Below are positions 16,757-25,546 of a DNA stretch of 44,844 nucleotides, in pieces; within the stretch, counting starts at the first letter, position 1; each line of letters starts with the position of its first letter. The stretch comes from Methanolinea sp. UBA277 (GTDB lineage: Archaea; Halobacteriota; Methanomicrobia; Methanomicrobiales; Methanospirillaceae): NCBI GenBank assembly GCA_002499905.1, contig DANP01000003.1:1-44844 (forward strand), written 5' to 3'. The position numbers were made by a program, and so were the translations under genes. The notes beneath the pieces are model-generated. The model did not search any database. It was not told the origin of the DNA and saw only the letters and a list, made by a program, of their open reading frames with translations.

Positions 16757-18709
16757 GTGAACAGGATGCTTGCCAAGAAAACCATGATCAGGGAGCTCGG
16801 GGAGGAAGAGCTCATCCTTCCCACGCTGGTGAACACTGCACTTGCCGCCAACGACCGGATCAAGTATTACTTCACCCTCCTCCAGGCAGCCCAGTCCCGG
16901 GCCCGGCACCCGCGGGGAGATTACTCCAACCTCAGGACCGAGCGGGAAGCGGCTGGCATTGATAATCCTTCGTTTGACCGGATCGTCGGCGAAAGCCAGG
17001 TGGCGGGCCCCGGGCAGTACCAGATCCCGGATGCCGGAGCAATCCTTTCCGGCATCAGGTCATGCCTCAACGACATGGCCGCACCGGTCATCTCCCGCGA
17101 TGACGAGAAGGGCAGGGTGTTCAGGACCCGGCTCGAGGCACTCCTGTCTGGAATTCCGCAGGTTGAGGGCGATATTGTTGAGGACGAGGTCATCCAGAAG
17201 ATCACCGCCGGGGAGCAGTCAGCCGGTGACAGCGTCCACCTGCTGGTAATCGACCTCCACAAGGCTCTCAACGCCCTCCAGGCCGACCTCGCCAGCGAGA
17301 TTATCGACGGGGCGATGACATACCTCCTCGAAGACGACGACCGGGAGCTGGTCGCTGCATTCATGAGAGGGGTGCGGAGGACGGCACCGCTCAAGTTTGA
17401 TCACCCCGGCCTCGGGACCACGGCGACCAGGACGGGGAGAAAGCTGGTCATCCAGAACGATATCGGGATGACCGATGCCCACGTCCTGGTGGTGAATATC
17501 GAGGAGAGGGCCGTCTCGGTGATCTACACCGATATCCACATGCCCCGCCTCCAGTTCTTCCAGAGCCTGTTTGAGGACCGGGAGGTCGCCTGGGAGGATA
17601 CCCTCTCCCGGAAGAGCGGGGACCGGTTCGAGAAGAAGATCTACCATCTCTCGGTGGGGAGGTATGAGGCCGGGAGCAGGGAAGACCTGCTCGCATTTCT
17701 CACCTACCTTGGTTCACGCCTCGTCTTCCTCATCGACTGGAACCGGGCGCGGAAGCGCCTCCGGAACTTCCTCCTGAACAAGGACACCATCGGTGTCCTC
17801 AAGTGGGCTGCCGATAACGAATACGGCCACATGGCGTTCCTGCTCCTGGGAGGTGAGAAAGTCATCTACGATGCCCTGGAGATGGCAGCAAAGGTGCCGA
17901 TCCACTACGGCGAACCCCTCCATCAGATCCTCGGGAGGGAGCGGACCATCGAGTACTTCGAGTTTGTCTTCCGGACAGCATCGACCGGTCTCCAGGGAGG
18001 ACAGTCGCGCCTCCTCCTCGAAGATGGCATCAAGGCCGAACTCCTCCGGTACTTCAGGACCGCCCACGAGAACCTGATGGAGATCTGCGAGGAGCATGCC
18101 ACGCTCACCATCGATGTCGCCAGCATTCTCCGGGACACCCTGATCCAGATCCAGCGCGGAGAGGATGGGGAGTATGTCACCCGGAGTGCGAAACGTGCCA
18201 AGCGGTGGGAGAGCGAGGCGGACGGACTGGTGACCAAGATCAGGTCGCTCTCCCGCAGGATTGAGGCTGCCGGGTTCTATTCCGACCTCATCTTCATCGC
18301 AGACGACGCTATCGATTACCTGGAGGAGGCCGCGTTCTTTACCACGCTCATCCCGGCCATGACGTCATCGCGGAAGATCACCATTGAGATCATCAACCTC
18401 TCGGAAATAGCGGTCCGGGCGAGCGAGGAGTACCTCAAAGCACTGATGGCAGCCCAGTACATCCACCGGGGCTACAGCCGCGAAGAAATGCAGGACTTTC
18501 TCCGCCCTGTCGACCGGGTCATCAGCATCGAACGGGAGTGCGACGAGGCCCTGCGGCGATCAGAGAAGATCATCCTGATGGAGTCCACCGATCACAAGGA
18601 GCTCCAGGTGTTCCTGGAGATCGCCCGTACCATTGAAGAGTCCACGAATTCTCTGATGAAGGCGGTGTACATCATCAGGGATAACACCCTCGAGGGGATA
18701 ACCTGGTAG
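16757..18709 (+). CDS. Large protein with PhoU/DUF47-like C-terminus, partner of barrel-less PPDK
   Basis: 650 residues from a GTG at 16757 with GGGGAG 9 nt upstream; ATGs at 16766 and 16784 are alternatives. Residues from about 430 to the end form long charged helices (RAKRWESEADGLVTKIRSL, then ECDEALRRSEKIILMESTDH), the pattern of DUF47/PhoU-related phosphate regulators. The first 430 residues are soluble alpha/beta of no family I recognise (for example VLVVNIEERAVSVIYTDIHM). The stop is 13 nt before the PPDK-like gene, so the two are surely co-transcribed. A role as phosphoryl acceptor, adaptor or regulator of that enzyme is inferred from pairing only. Confidence 0.7.
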   Translation: MNRMLAKKTMIRELGEEELILPTLVNTALAANDRIKYYFTLLQAAQSRARHPRGDYSNLRTEREAAGIDNPSFDRIVGESQVAGPGQYQIPDAGAILSGIRSCLNDMAAPVISRDDEKGRVFRTRLEALLSGIPQVEGDIVEDEVIQKITAGEQSAGDSVHLLVIDLHKALNALQADLASEIIDGAMTYLLEDDDRELVAAFMRGVRRTAPLKFDHPGLGTTATRTGRKLVIQNDIGMTDAHVLVVNIEERAVSVIYTDIHMPRLQFFQSLFEDREVAWEDTLSRKSGDRFEKKIYHLSVGRYEAGSREDLLAFLTYLGSRLVFLIDWNRARKRLRNFLLNKDTIGVLKWAADNEYGHMAFLLLGGEKVIYDALEMAAKVPIHYGEPLHQILGRERTIEYFEFVFRTASTGLQGGQSRLLLEDGIKAELLRYFRTAHENLMEICEEHATLTIDVASILRDTLIQIQRGEDGEYVTRSAKRAKRWESEADGLVTKIRSLSRRIEAAGFYSDLIFIADDAIDYLEEAAFFTTLIPAMTSSRKITIEIINLSEIAVRASEEYLKALMAAQYIHRGYSREEMQDFLRPVDRVISIERECDEALRRSEKIILMESTDHKELQVFLEIARTIEESTNSLMKAVYIIRDNTLEGITW

Positions 18710-18722
18710 GGGTGGGGGAACC

Positions 18723-20324
18723 ATGGTGAAGATCGGGGAGCGGATGGTCAGGATCGGGTATGGTGTACTCGATGATGTCCCGTCCGCAGATTTCGGCAAC
18801 AAGGCTGCCAGCCTTGCCACCATGTCCCAGCTTGGAATCCCGGTACCGCCCGCCTTCTCTCTCTCGGTGGCTCTCTGCGAGGAGTACTATCGGGCCGGGG
18901 AATCACTCCCTGATGGTTTCTCCGGCCTGCTGAAGAACGGGATTACCTTTCTCGAGAAAGCCACCGGATTGGTCTTCGGGGGATCGCGGCGCCCCCTGCT
19001 AGTCTCGGTACGGTCCGGCGCCCCGGTCTCCATGCCGGGAGTGATGGACACCCTGCTGAATGTCGGGCTGAACCAGGATACCGTCCGGGGACTCATCTCC
19101 CTGACCGGGAACCCCCGGTTTGCCTGGGACTCCTACCGGCGCCTCCTCGAGGATTTTTCCCGGGTGGTCTTCAGACAGGACCCCCAGCCCTACCGGGCAG
19201 CGCTCCGGGAGGCTCTGGAGGCAGAGGCTCTTTCTGACGAGATGGAGCTAGCCAGCGGAAACCTCAGGGATCTTGCCCTCGCCTATGAACGGATCTTCTC
19301 GGCCACCATAGAGCGCCGGTTCCCCTCTGATGTGCACGAACAGCTGTCCCTGGCCGCCGAAGGGGTTATCCGCTCCTGGAAAAATCCCCGTGCCGAGGCC
19401 TACCGGAGGATGAACCTCCTGTCGGACGTCAGGGGAACGGCGGTGACCGTACAGGCCATGGTCTTCGGGAACATGGGGTCCCGTTCCGGGGCTGGCGTCG
19501 CGTTCACCCGGAACCCCTGGCAGGGGACCGATGATCTCATCGTTGATTTCAAGTTCGGAGCCCAGGGAGAAGATGTGGTGTCCGGTGACCAGTCGGCCGC
19601 AACACCTGCCGAGTTCAGGGAGTCAATGCCCGATGTGTACCGGGAGCTCGTGGAGATCGGAAAGAAGCTCGAACTTCACTACCGGGACATGCAGGACCTC
19701 GAGTTTACGGTCCAGGAAGGGGTGCTCTATATCCTGCAGACCCGTTCCGGAAAACGATCGCCGTATGCGGCCCTGAAGATCGCCGTCTCACTCTGCCAGG
19801 AAGGAATCATCACTTCGTCTGATGTGATCTGGCTGCTCAGGGATATCGATCTCGATTCGATCTCCATCCGGAAGGTCATTTCCCGGGACTACCCAGTTGC
19901 CGTGGGGATACCCGCATCGGCAGGTGTCGCAACCGGCGGGATCGCTTTTTCCGGGGAGCGGGCCGAACGTGATGCCTCCGGGGACAGGCCGGTAATCCTG
20001 GTGAGAGAGACCGCATCCCCGGACGACCTTACCGGGATTGCCGCCGCACAGGGGCTGCTCACCATGCGGGGCGCGCGAACCTCGCACGCAGCGGTGGTCG
20101 CCCGCCAGATGGGGAAGATCTGCGTGGTGAACTGCACCAACCTTGAGATCGATCCTCCCCGCAGGCGGTGTCACCTGAGTGGCCATGAACTGCGGGAAGG
20201 GGAAGTCATCAGCATCGATGGCAATTCCGGCAATGTCTACATCGGTGCCGTGGAATATACCGAGGAGAAGCCGTCCGATCTCATTGCCCGGGTGAGGACA
20301 TGGGAGCGGGAACTGCAGCTGTGA
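18723..20324 (+). CDS. Pyruvate phosphate dikinase-like protein lacking the PEP/pyruvate barrel
   Basis: 533 residues against about 880 in true PPDK. The ATP-grasp half is PPDK-like: FGNKAASLATMSQLGIPVPP, VRSGAPVSMPGVMDTLLNVG, VQAMVFGNMGSRSGAGVAFT and AQGEDVVSG. The swivelling phosphohistidine domain follows with the catalytic His in GARTSHAAVVARQMG (about residue 458). The protein ends soon after that domain, so the C-terminal TIM barrel that binds pyruvate/PEP is absent, and the stop is clean with no frameshift remnant downstream. It can probably autophosphorylate its His from ATP but must use another acceptor. GGTGGGGG precedes the ATG. Confidence 0.88.
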   Translation: MVKIGERMVRIGYGVLDDVPSADFGNKAASLATMSQLGIPVPPAFSLSVALCEEYYRAGESLPDGFSGLLKNGITFLEKATGLVFGGSRRPLLVSVRSGAPVSMPGVMDTLLNVGLNQDTVRGLISLTGNPRFAWDSYRRLLEDFSRVVFRQDPQPYRAALREALEAEALSDEMELASGNLRDLALAYERIFSATIERRFPSDVHEQLSLAAEGVIRSWKNPRAEAYRRMNLLSDVRGTAVTVQAMVFGNMGSRSGAGVAFTRNPWQGTDDLIVDFKFGAQGEDVVSGDQSAATPAEFRESMPDVYRELVEIGKKLELHYRDMQDLEFTVQEGVLYILQTRSGKRSPYAALKIAVSLCQEGIITSSDVIWLLRDIDLDSISIRKVISRDYPVAVGIPASAGVATGGIAFSGERAERDASGDRPVILVRETASPDDLTGIAAAQGLLTMRGARTSHAAVVARQMGKICVVNCTNLEIDPPRRRCHLSGHELREGEVISIDGNSGNVYIGAVEYTEEKPSDLIARVRTWERELQL

Positions 20325-20333
20325 TAGCGGTTT

Positions 20334-21668
20334 TTACCGGAAATTTCCTGCCCTGAACTTGCCGGAAAGATACTTCATGAGCGGGTAAACTCCGTCTGCC
20401 GCGGGGTGTACCTCGATGAAATTGTCGAAGGATGTCACCCCGATTCCCTGCCGCATCAGGAAGGCCATGTATGCGGCGATAATCCCGCCTGACGGCGCAG
20501 CGGTGTGGATGCCGCACAGCCTGCCGGTGTCCGGGTCTGCGGATACCCTGGCAAGTCCTGTTCTGCCCGAAGGGACCGACCAGAACGTGCCCGGTCCGGC
20601 GGGACCCGGGACCGTGGCAGAAACGGCACAGGAGTTGTCGACCTCTACGAATGCATATTCATGGAAGAGATTCATGGACTGCGGTATCGCTGAGTAGTCC
20701 ATCTCCCGCTCCCTGCCGAGGATATTCTCAGCCGCCACGAACCCCTCGTGCCGTGCGACCGGGGTGAGGCGGGGGGACCCGGTGACATCACCGCAGGCAT
20801 AGATGCCGCTGACACTCGTCCGCATCCGGCGGTCAACCATGATCTCGCCTCCCGGCTTCTTATCCACACCGGTAATCATCTCAGATCGTGCCGTCAGGCC
20901 TGCAGCAAGCAGTACCGCATCGCAGGGAACATCGATCCTGCCTTCTTTTCCTTCGAGTTGTACTTCCTCGACCCGGGTCTCCCCGCCAACGGCCTTCAGA
21001 GAGGTATGCTCGAGGATTCTGGTCCCGGACAGCTCTTTCCGGGCAAGAGCTGCCAGTTTCGGGTCCATCATTTTAAGAAATCCGCTGCGGCTGACAAGGT
21101 GGACGTCTGCCCCGAACTCCTGGAAGATGTAGGCAAACTCGGCAGCCATAATCCCCCCGCCGATAATGACCAGGTTCAGGGGCAGGTCCTCCATGCGGGA
21201 AATGGTATGGGGGGTATGGACACCGGCACGGGTGATGCCCGGAACCCCGGGAATGTTCGGGCGGGACCCGGTGGCGATGACGATGGAATCAGCAGCGATC
21301 TCCTCATCCCCGAGAATCACCGTACCGTTCTCCACCCGGCCCTCCTGTCCGTAGATAATGGAGACTCCGGCTTCCCGTGTCTCGGCATCGAGGATGCCGG
21401 CGATTTTCTCCTGAATCTCCTTCATATGGGAGAGAAGGAGGGAGAACCGGATATCCGGCACCGAGGTGAAGATTCCGAGATCATGGAGATTCCGGGCGGT
21501 GGTGCGTGCCCGTGCCGCCTCATTCAGGGCACAGACCATCATGCACCCATAGTGGAGGCACTGCCCGCCGATCTCACCCTTTTCAACCAGGGTGACCTCT
21601 TCTCCGTTAAGTGCAAGATGGACTGCCGCCGTTCTCCCAGCCGGGCCGCCGCCGAGGACTACGATCAT
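20334..21668 (-). CDS. Dihydrolipoamide dehydrogenase-like FAD/NAD(P) oxidoreductase
   Basis: 444 residues of the class I pyridine nucleotide-disulfide oxidoreductase family. FAD motif GGGPAGRTAA (6-15), redox pair in GGQCLHYGC (C-x4-C), NAD(P) motif IIGGGIMAAEFAY, and YACGDVTGSPRLTPVA for the second FAD contact. It departs from Lpd: the usual IPSK after the second Cys is MMVC, and the C-terminal HPTxxE catalytic dyad reads HPAADG, so the Glu is missing. It probably reduces a disulfide or quinone-like substrate other than lipoamide. It lies 14 nt after an unknown gene on the same strand. Confidence 0.85.
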   Translation of the reverse strand: MIVVLGGGPAGRTAAVHLALNGEEVTLVEKGEIGGQCLHYGCMMVCALNEAARARTTARNLHDLGIFTSVPDIRFSLLLSHMKEIQEKIAGILDAETREAGVSIIYGQEGRVENGTVILGDEEIAADSIVIATGSRPNIPGVPGITRAGVHTPHTISRMEDLPLNLVIIGGGIMAAEFAYIFQEFGADVHLVSRSGFLKMMDPKLAALARKELSGTRILEHTSLKAVGGETRVEEVQLEGKEGRIDVPCDAVLLAAGLTARSEMITGVDKKPGGEIMVDRRMRTSVSGIYACGDVTGSPRLTPVARHEGFVAAENILGREREMDYSAIPQSMNLFHEYAFVEVDNSCAVSATVPGPAGPGTFWSVPSGRTGLARVSADPDTGRLCGIHTAAPSGGIIAAYMAFLMRQGIGVTSFDNFIEVHPAADGVYPLMKYLSGKFRAGNFR

Positions 21669-21682
21669 TCCTGCCTGCCGTT

Positions 21683-22633
21683 TCAGAGTATCTCCACTCC
21701 CTCATCCATCGGCTGTGAGAGGATCTCGCCGGAAAATGCGTTCACTTCCACGATCTTCTTGCCCCGCACCTGCCAGACCGGGACATACATCTGACGGATG
21801 TCAATTTCGATGTTCTTCCGGTCCGGCTTGATCACTTTCTCCTCGTAGAAGATGGCATCTCCCTTCACCTGCTTGATCCGGACCTTCTGTGTCAGATGAT
21901 CGATCAGCTCCTTTGTGATCCGTTCGGCAGCATCTTCCTGTGAAATGTTGGCTTTGACCACTTCGGCCCCGGCAGGAATCTCGGTATCGGTGACATCCTG
22001 CCCTTCTGCGGTTACCGGCAGCCCGTTGATGGCGTTGATAGCCCCGAAACCCTGGGAATCAAATGGGACCCGGTGGTCCTTGTATACCTGCTCACCGGAG
22101 CTCTGGTAACGGTAGAACCAGTGGGGCATGAAGCGGAGGGATACGCTCCCCTGGATACCGGCAATCTGTTCTGCAGCCTGCTTATTGACCTTGATCGGCA
22201 GGTGCGGAATGGATATGCCGGACGAGACCTCGGGGGGGCGCTCCGGTGCCCCGGTTGCAGCACGCTCTTCCCGGGCAGCGGCAAACGAGAGGGAAAGTGT
22301 CCGGTCCAGCACCCGGGCAAGGGCTGCTTCACCGGCATACCGGACAAATTCAGCAGCCCCCCAGCGGATACAGTGTTCGACCCTGGCAGCCTCATCAAGG
22401 GTGAAGAGGAGCTTCTTGCAGTCCAGTTCTTCGTCTCCCATACGCAGACTGAACTGGGTCTTGTCGAACTCCTCGATCTCTGATAGAGTATTGGAGCAGA
22501 GGACGAGGAGGGCTTCCCCTTCACGCATCGCCGAGAAATCAACGGGGGCATCCACCGCCTGGACCTCATACCCTGCAGTCTCCAGAATGGCCTTCACCGC
22601 ATTTCCTGCATTTTCCCGCAACTTTCCTTCCAT
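21683..22633 (-). CDS. Unknown 316-residue protein co-transcribed with the Lpd-like enzyme
   Basis: The N-terminal 120 residues (NAVKAILETAGYEVQAVDAP, then DKTQFSLRMGDEELDCKKLL) look like an alpha/beta nuclease-like or restriction-endonuclease-like fold, without a PD-ExK motif I can defend. After a linker, residues from about 150 hold IKVNKQAAEQIAGIQGSVSL and a PHWFYRY segment. The C-terminus (MYVPVWQVRGKKIVEVNAFS) resembles PepSY-type strands. No signal peptide or membrane helix. Shared strand and 14-nt spacing link it to the flavoprotein. Function unknown. Confidence 0.65.
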   Translation of the reverse strand: MEGKLRENAGNAVKAILETAGYEVQAVDAPVDFSAMREGEALLVLCSNTLSEIEEFDKTQFSLRMGDEELDCKKLLFTLDEAARVEHCIRWGAAEFVRYAGEAALARVLDRTLSLSFAAAREERAATGAPERPPEVSSGISIPHLPIKVNKQAAEQIAGIQGSVSLRFMPHWFYRYQSSGEQVYKDHRVPFDSQGFGAINAINGLPVTAEGQDVTDTEIPAGAEVVKANISQEDAAERITKELIDHLTQKVRIKQVKGDAIFYEEKVIKPDRKNIEIDIRQMYVPVWQVRGKKIVEVNAFSGEILSQPMDEGVEIL

Positions 22634-22656
22634 TAACCATACATTTCCTTCGGCAT

Positions 22657-22674
22657 ATAGAACAATTTTTCTAT
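22657..22674. promoter_or_regulatory. Palindrome in the divergent promoter, NrpR-like operator candidate
   Basis: ATAGAA-CAATTT-TTCTAT, a perfect 6-bp inverted repeat with a 6-nt spacer in the 63-bp gap between the divergent genes at 22633 and 22697. Its GAA-N6-TTC core has the spacing of the NrpR site GGAA-N6-TTCC known from Methanococcus, with one mismatch per half. Because the rightward gene is itself NrpR-like, self-regulation is possible. Weak evidence for such an A/T-rich site. Confidence 0.4.
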
Positions 22675-22696
22675 TGCAATGAACGATGATTGAGTA

Positions 22697-23443
22697 ATGA
22701 ATCTCCCCCTGAAATTTATCAATCAGAAGATTGAGGAATTCGCGATGCAGGTGACCTATGACCCGCGGGAGGGCAGGGGCAAGGTCGTCTACAACCTCTC
22801 GCTGATCCCCCGCCGGGATCTCGGGGATGCGATTGCCGTCTACAAGGATGCATTCAAGGCAGGCGTCTGCGTCAGCGGGCTCATCCGAATTATCGAACAG
22901 GGGGAAGAGATCGGTGATTTACGCATACCGGAGGAGATGACCGGGATAGTCACCGTCTGCAGCTCGACACTCGACGGCATCCTGATGAACAGGGGAGTGC
23001 CGCTGAACCCTATCGGAGGCGGGGTGGTGGAGATTGAAGGCCGGATTCCGAAGCGGTTCACCCACCTGATCCGCTACGAGTATACCACCATCGACCCGCT
23101 CCAGGTGCTGATCTCGCAGGAGATCACCTCAGTCACCGATGTGATGAGGAAGGGGAGCGGCACGATCCTTGCCAATATCAGGGAGTGTCATATGGAAGCA
23201 GAACACCTGATCGGGCAGGTCATAGACGACCTTATTGGCTCTTCATTCACCGGTATCCTGGACGTGGGGCTCCCGAATACCCCGGCGCTCGGCGTCGAGG
23301 TAAATCCCCAGTACATGGGGATCGTGGCCCTCGGCGGAACCAACCCGATGGCAGCGATCAGGGAAGCAGGGATTCCGGTCCAGATTCACGCAATCAAGGG
23401 CCTGCTCGAGATCCGGACCATGTCCGAGATACTGGACTACTGA
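22697..23443 (+). CDS. Stand-alone NrpR regulatory-domain protein (DUF128, NrpRII type)
   Basis: 248 residues made of a single NrpR regulatory domain (2-oxoglutarate sensing in the nitrogen repressor). Characteristic parts: YNLSLIPRRDL, GVCVSGLIRIIEQGEEIG, VTVCSSTLDGILMNRGVPLN, PIGGGVVEI and GLLEIRTMSEI. There is no N-terminal winged helix, which the DNA-binding NrpR/NrpRI has. In Methanosarcina the HTH-less NrpRII bridges NrpRI to the basal transcription factors, so a DNA-binding partner should be encoded elsewhere. It overlaps the convergent TrmB-type gene by 7 nt. Confidence 0.88.
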   Translation: MNLPLKFINQKIEEFAMQVTYDPREGRGKVVYNLSLIPRRDLGDAIAVYKDAFKAGVCVSGLIRIIEQGEEIGDLRIPEEMTGIVTVCSSTLDGILMNRGVPLNPIGGGVVEIEGRIPKRFTHLIRYEYTTIDPLQVLISQEITSVTDVMRKGSGTILANIRECHMEAEHLIGQVIDDLIGSSFTGILDVGLPNTPALGVEVNPQYMGIVALGGTNPMAAIREAGIPVQIHAIKGLLEIRTMSEILDY

Positions 23444-24216
23444 GGCCTGAACCAGCTGAGAAAGAAGTTCCAGTACATGGTGAAGAACCGGATGAAGCCG
23501 GTCGCTTCTGAATAAAGAGCGGTGAATCCCTCCTCTTTCGATCCCATCACCACCATGACCTGTTTTCCATCAACGATGAACACCCCGCCGGCCATGCATT
23601 TTCCAGCGGTGATCCCGTGAGAATCCGGGGGAATCCTGAGGGTGACATGGATCCGGTCGGGAACCGGAGCCGTGAACCGGTCAGTAATGATGTCAACGCG
23701 GACGTTGTCTCTCAGAGACAGGAGGGTATCGATCAGTTCCTGTTTCAGGTGATCCCAGTAGAAGATGATCTGTACACTCTCCTGTGCATCCCGCAGGAGC
23801 TCGAGGAGCCGTGTGCGGATCTGGTCATCACCGTGAATGCTCCAGATGAGCTCCTGGTCACCACGGGCCGGTCGTGCTGACTGCGCATATACCCGCGAGA
23901 GGTCGGCCTTTGCTCTCGTGGCGTCGGTCTCGATTGACCGCATCAGCAGGTCGATGGCATCATCGGGTTTCACCGGATTGAAGCGTTTCGGAGTGGTATG
24001 TGAGACCGAGACCAGGTGCTTCTGGGAGAGACGTTCAAGCACGGGGTAGACCGATGCGCGGGGCACTCCCGACAGCTCGTGCAGTTCCGTTGCCGTTGCA
24101 CCGGACGCCTGGAGCAGGGCAACGTACACCAGGGCTTCATACTTTGTCAGCCCGAGAGATTTCAGCGATTCTGCAATCGAGCCTGCGGGCGATACGGGTT
24201 CTGCCATTGAATACAT
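23437..24216 (-). CDS. TrmB-family transcriptional regulator
   Basis: 259 residues. The N-terminal winged helix is typical TrmB: LKSLGLTKYEALVYVALLQ, then ATELHELSGVPRASVYPVLERL. A coiled segment (about 85-110) and a C-terminal PLD-like sensor domain follow (QIIFYWDHLKQELIDTLLSL, VFIVDGKQVMVVMG). A start at 24207 is also possible. It is divergent from a surface-protein gene across 55 bp that contain a palindrome, so it probably controls that gene and itself. The inducer is unknown; many TrmB proteins sense sugars. Confidence 0.88.
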   Translation of the reverse strand: MYSMAEPVSPAGSIAESLKSLGLTKYEALVYVALLQASGATATELHELSGVPRASVYPVLERLSQKHLVSVSHTTPKRFNPVKPDDAIDLLMRSIETDATRAKADLSRVYAQSARPARGDQELIWSIHGDDQIRTRLLELLRDAQESVQIIFYWDHLKQELIDTLLSLRDNVRVDIITDRFTAPVPDRIHVTLRIPPDSHGITAGKCMAGGVFIVDGKQVMVVMGSKEEGFTALYSEATGFIRFFTMYWNFFLSWFRPQ

Positions 24217-24238
24217 ATATATATGGTTGATTCTTAAA

Positions 24239-24260
24239 TGTTGTTATCACAAAAACAACA
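24239..24260. promoter_or_regulatory. Candidate TrmB-type operator
   Basis: TGTTGTT (24239-24245), 8-nt spacer, AACAACA (24254-24260): a perfect 7-bp inverted repeat just upstream of the surface-protein ATG at 24272, overlapping its expected transcription start. A TTCTTAAATG stretch beside it (24231-24240) can serve as the TATA element. Confidence 0.55.
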
Positions 24261-24271
24261 CAGGAAATACT

Positions 24272-25546
24272 ATGAAATTCACTCATTTGGGAATTCTGGT
24301 TATTTTAATTGGTTTTTTGATGGTCCCTGTGCAGGCGGGAACAAAATACATGTCAGGGGGGCCTGAGCTGACAGCCTCGATCGCGGGGAGCAACGAGGTC
24401 TCTCCCGGTGAGAATGCAACCATCAGGGTGAATGTCGAGAACAAAGGTCTCATTGATATCAAATTTGTTCAGTCAGGGATTGTCGAGCGGGACGATCTCC
24501 CCAATACGGCGAAACTTGTCAGGGTCACCCTCGGATCCGGAGCTGCACCAATTACGATTAAGTCCGATCCGCAGATGATCGGGGATATCAAGGGCGGCAC
24601 CCATGTCCCGGTGCCGTTTTCGGCAAAGGTGAATGCCAATGCTGAGGCAGGATCCTACGTCCTCCCCCTCACCCTTGAATATACCTATCTCCGGGAGGCA
24701 GAGCAGTACGGCCAGGACAGCATCATCTACACCTACAAGGAGGTCAAGGAGACCATCGGGCTCCCGGTGGTCATCAAGCCCGAAGCATTCCTGGAGATCG
24801 AGGATCTTACGGCAGAGCACCTGAATGCCGGCAATGAAGGCTACCTCACCCTCCGGGTACGGAACGTGGGATATGTGGATGCCGGATCAGCCATCCTCAA
24901 GATCTCCCGGAACGGCAACAGCCCGGTAATCCCCACCGACAGCAGCGTCTTTATCGGAGATTTTCCGGTCAATGGAGCGGTGGAAACCCGGTTCAAGGTA
25001 TCGGTATCCCGTGAAGCCGGAGAGCAGAGCTACCCTCTCGATGTCTTCCTGGTGTACGAGGATGATGCCGGGGATACGGTGACTTCGGATCCGGTGACAA
25101 TCGGCGTCCCGGTGCAGGGGAAGATCAAATTTACGGTCACCAGCCCCCCCGATCCGCTGAGGGTCGGCGAAAAGACGGTGATAGAGGTCGAGTACCAGAA
25201 CACCGGTGCGGCAACCGCGTACAGCGCCCAGGCCCGTATCAGTGCAGTTGACCCTTTCACCAGCAATGATGACACCGCCTTCCTCGGAGATCTCGGCCCG
25301 GGCGGGAAAGCCGTCGCCCGGTACGAAGTGAGCGTGGATGGTTCTGCAACTCCGAAAGAATACGGGCTTGACTCAGAGATACGGTACCGCGATGCCCTTG
25401 ACAACAGCCAGATCTCTGATTCGATGAAGGTGCAGGTTGTCGTTGAGCAGTCCTCAAGCATCCTCCCGATCATCGCAGTCCTCATTATGGTTCTTGCCGG
25501 GAGCGGTGCAGCTTATTATTTCCTGGGGAGAAAAAAGAAGAGCTGA
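24272..25546 (+). CDS. Secreted membrane-anchored CARDB/COG1361-type surface protein
   Basis: 424 residues from the ATG at 24272, where a signal peptide begins (FTHLGILVILIGFLMVPVQAG). Three Ig-like CARDB-style domains follow, each starting with a sentence like PGENATIRVNVENKGLIDIK or VGEKTVIEVEYQNTGAATAY. One C-terminal membrane helix (LPIIAVLIMVLAGSGAAYYF) and a basic tail (GRKKKS) anchor it. The body lies outside the cell. Such proteins are common near exporters and S-layers in methanogens. The divergent TrmB regulator probably controls it. The stop overlaps the pgi start by one base (TGATG). Confidence 0.88.
   Translation: MKFTHLGILVILIGFLMVPVQAGTKYMSGGPELTASIAGSNEVSPGENATIRVNVENKGLIDIKFVQSGIVERDDLPNTAKLVRVTLGSGAAPITIKSDPQMIGDIKGGTHVPVPFSAKVNANAEAGSYVLPLTLEYTYLREAEQYGQDSIIYTYKEVKETIGLPVVIKPEAFLEIEDLTAEHLNAGNEGYLTLRVRNVGYVDAGSAILKISRNGNSPVIPTDSSVFIGDFPVNGAVETRFKVSVSREAGEQSYPLDVFLVYEDDAGDTVTSDPVTIGVPVQGKIKFTVTSPPDPLRVGEKTVIEVEYQNTGAATAYSAQARISAVDPFTSNDDTAFLGDLGPGGKAVARYEVSVDGSATPKEYGLDSEIRYRDALDNSQISDSMKVQVVVEQSSSILPIIAVLIMVLAGSGAAYYFLGRKKKS

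Noticed and set aside
18723..20324. The PPDK-like gene as a decayed full-length PPDK
   Set aside because: All motifs of the two retained domains are intact, the stop is clean, and the next 300 bases encode another gene on the other strand with no barrel remnant.
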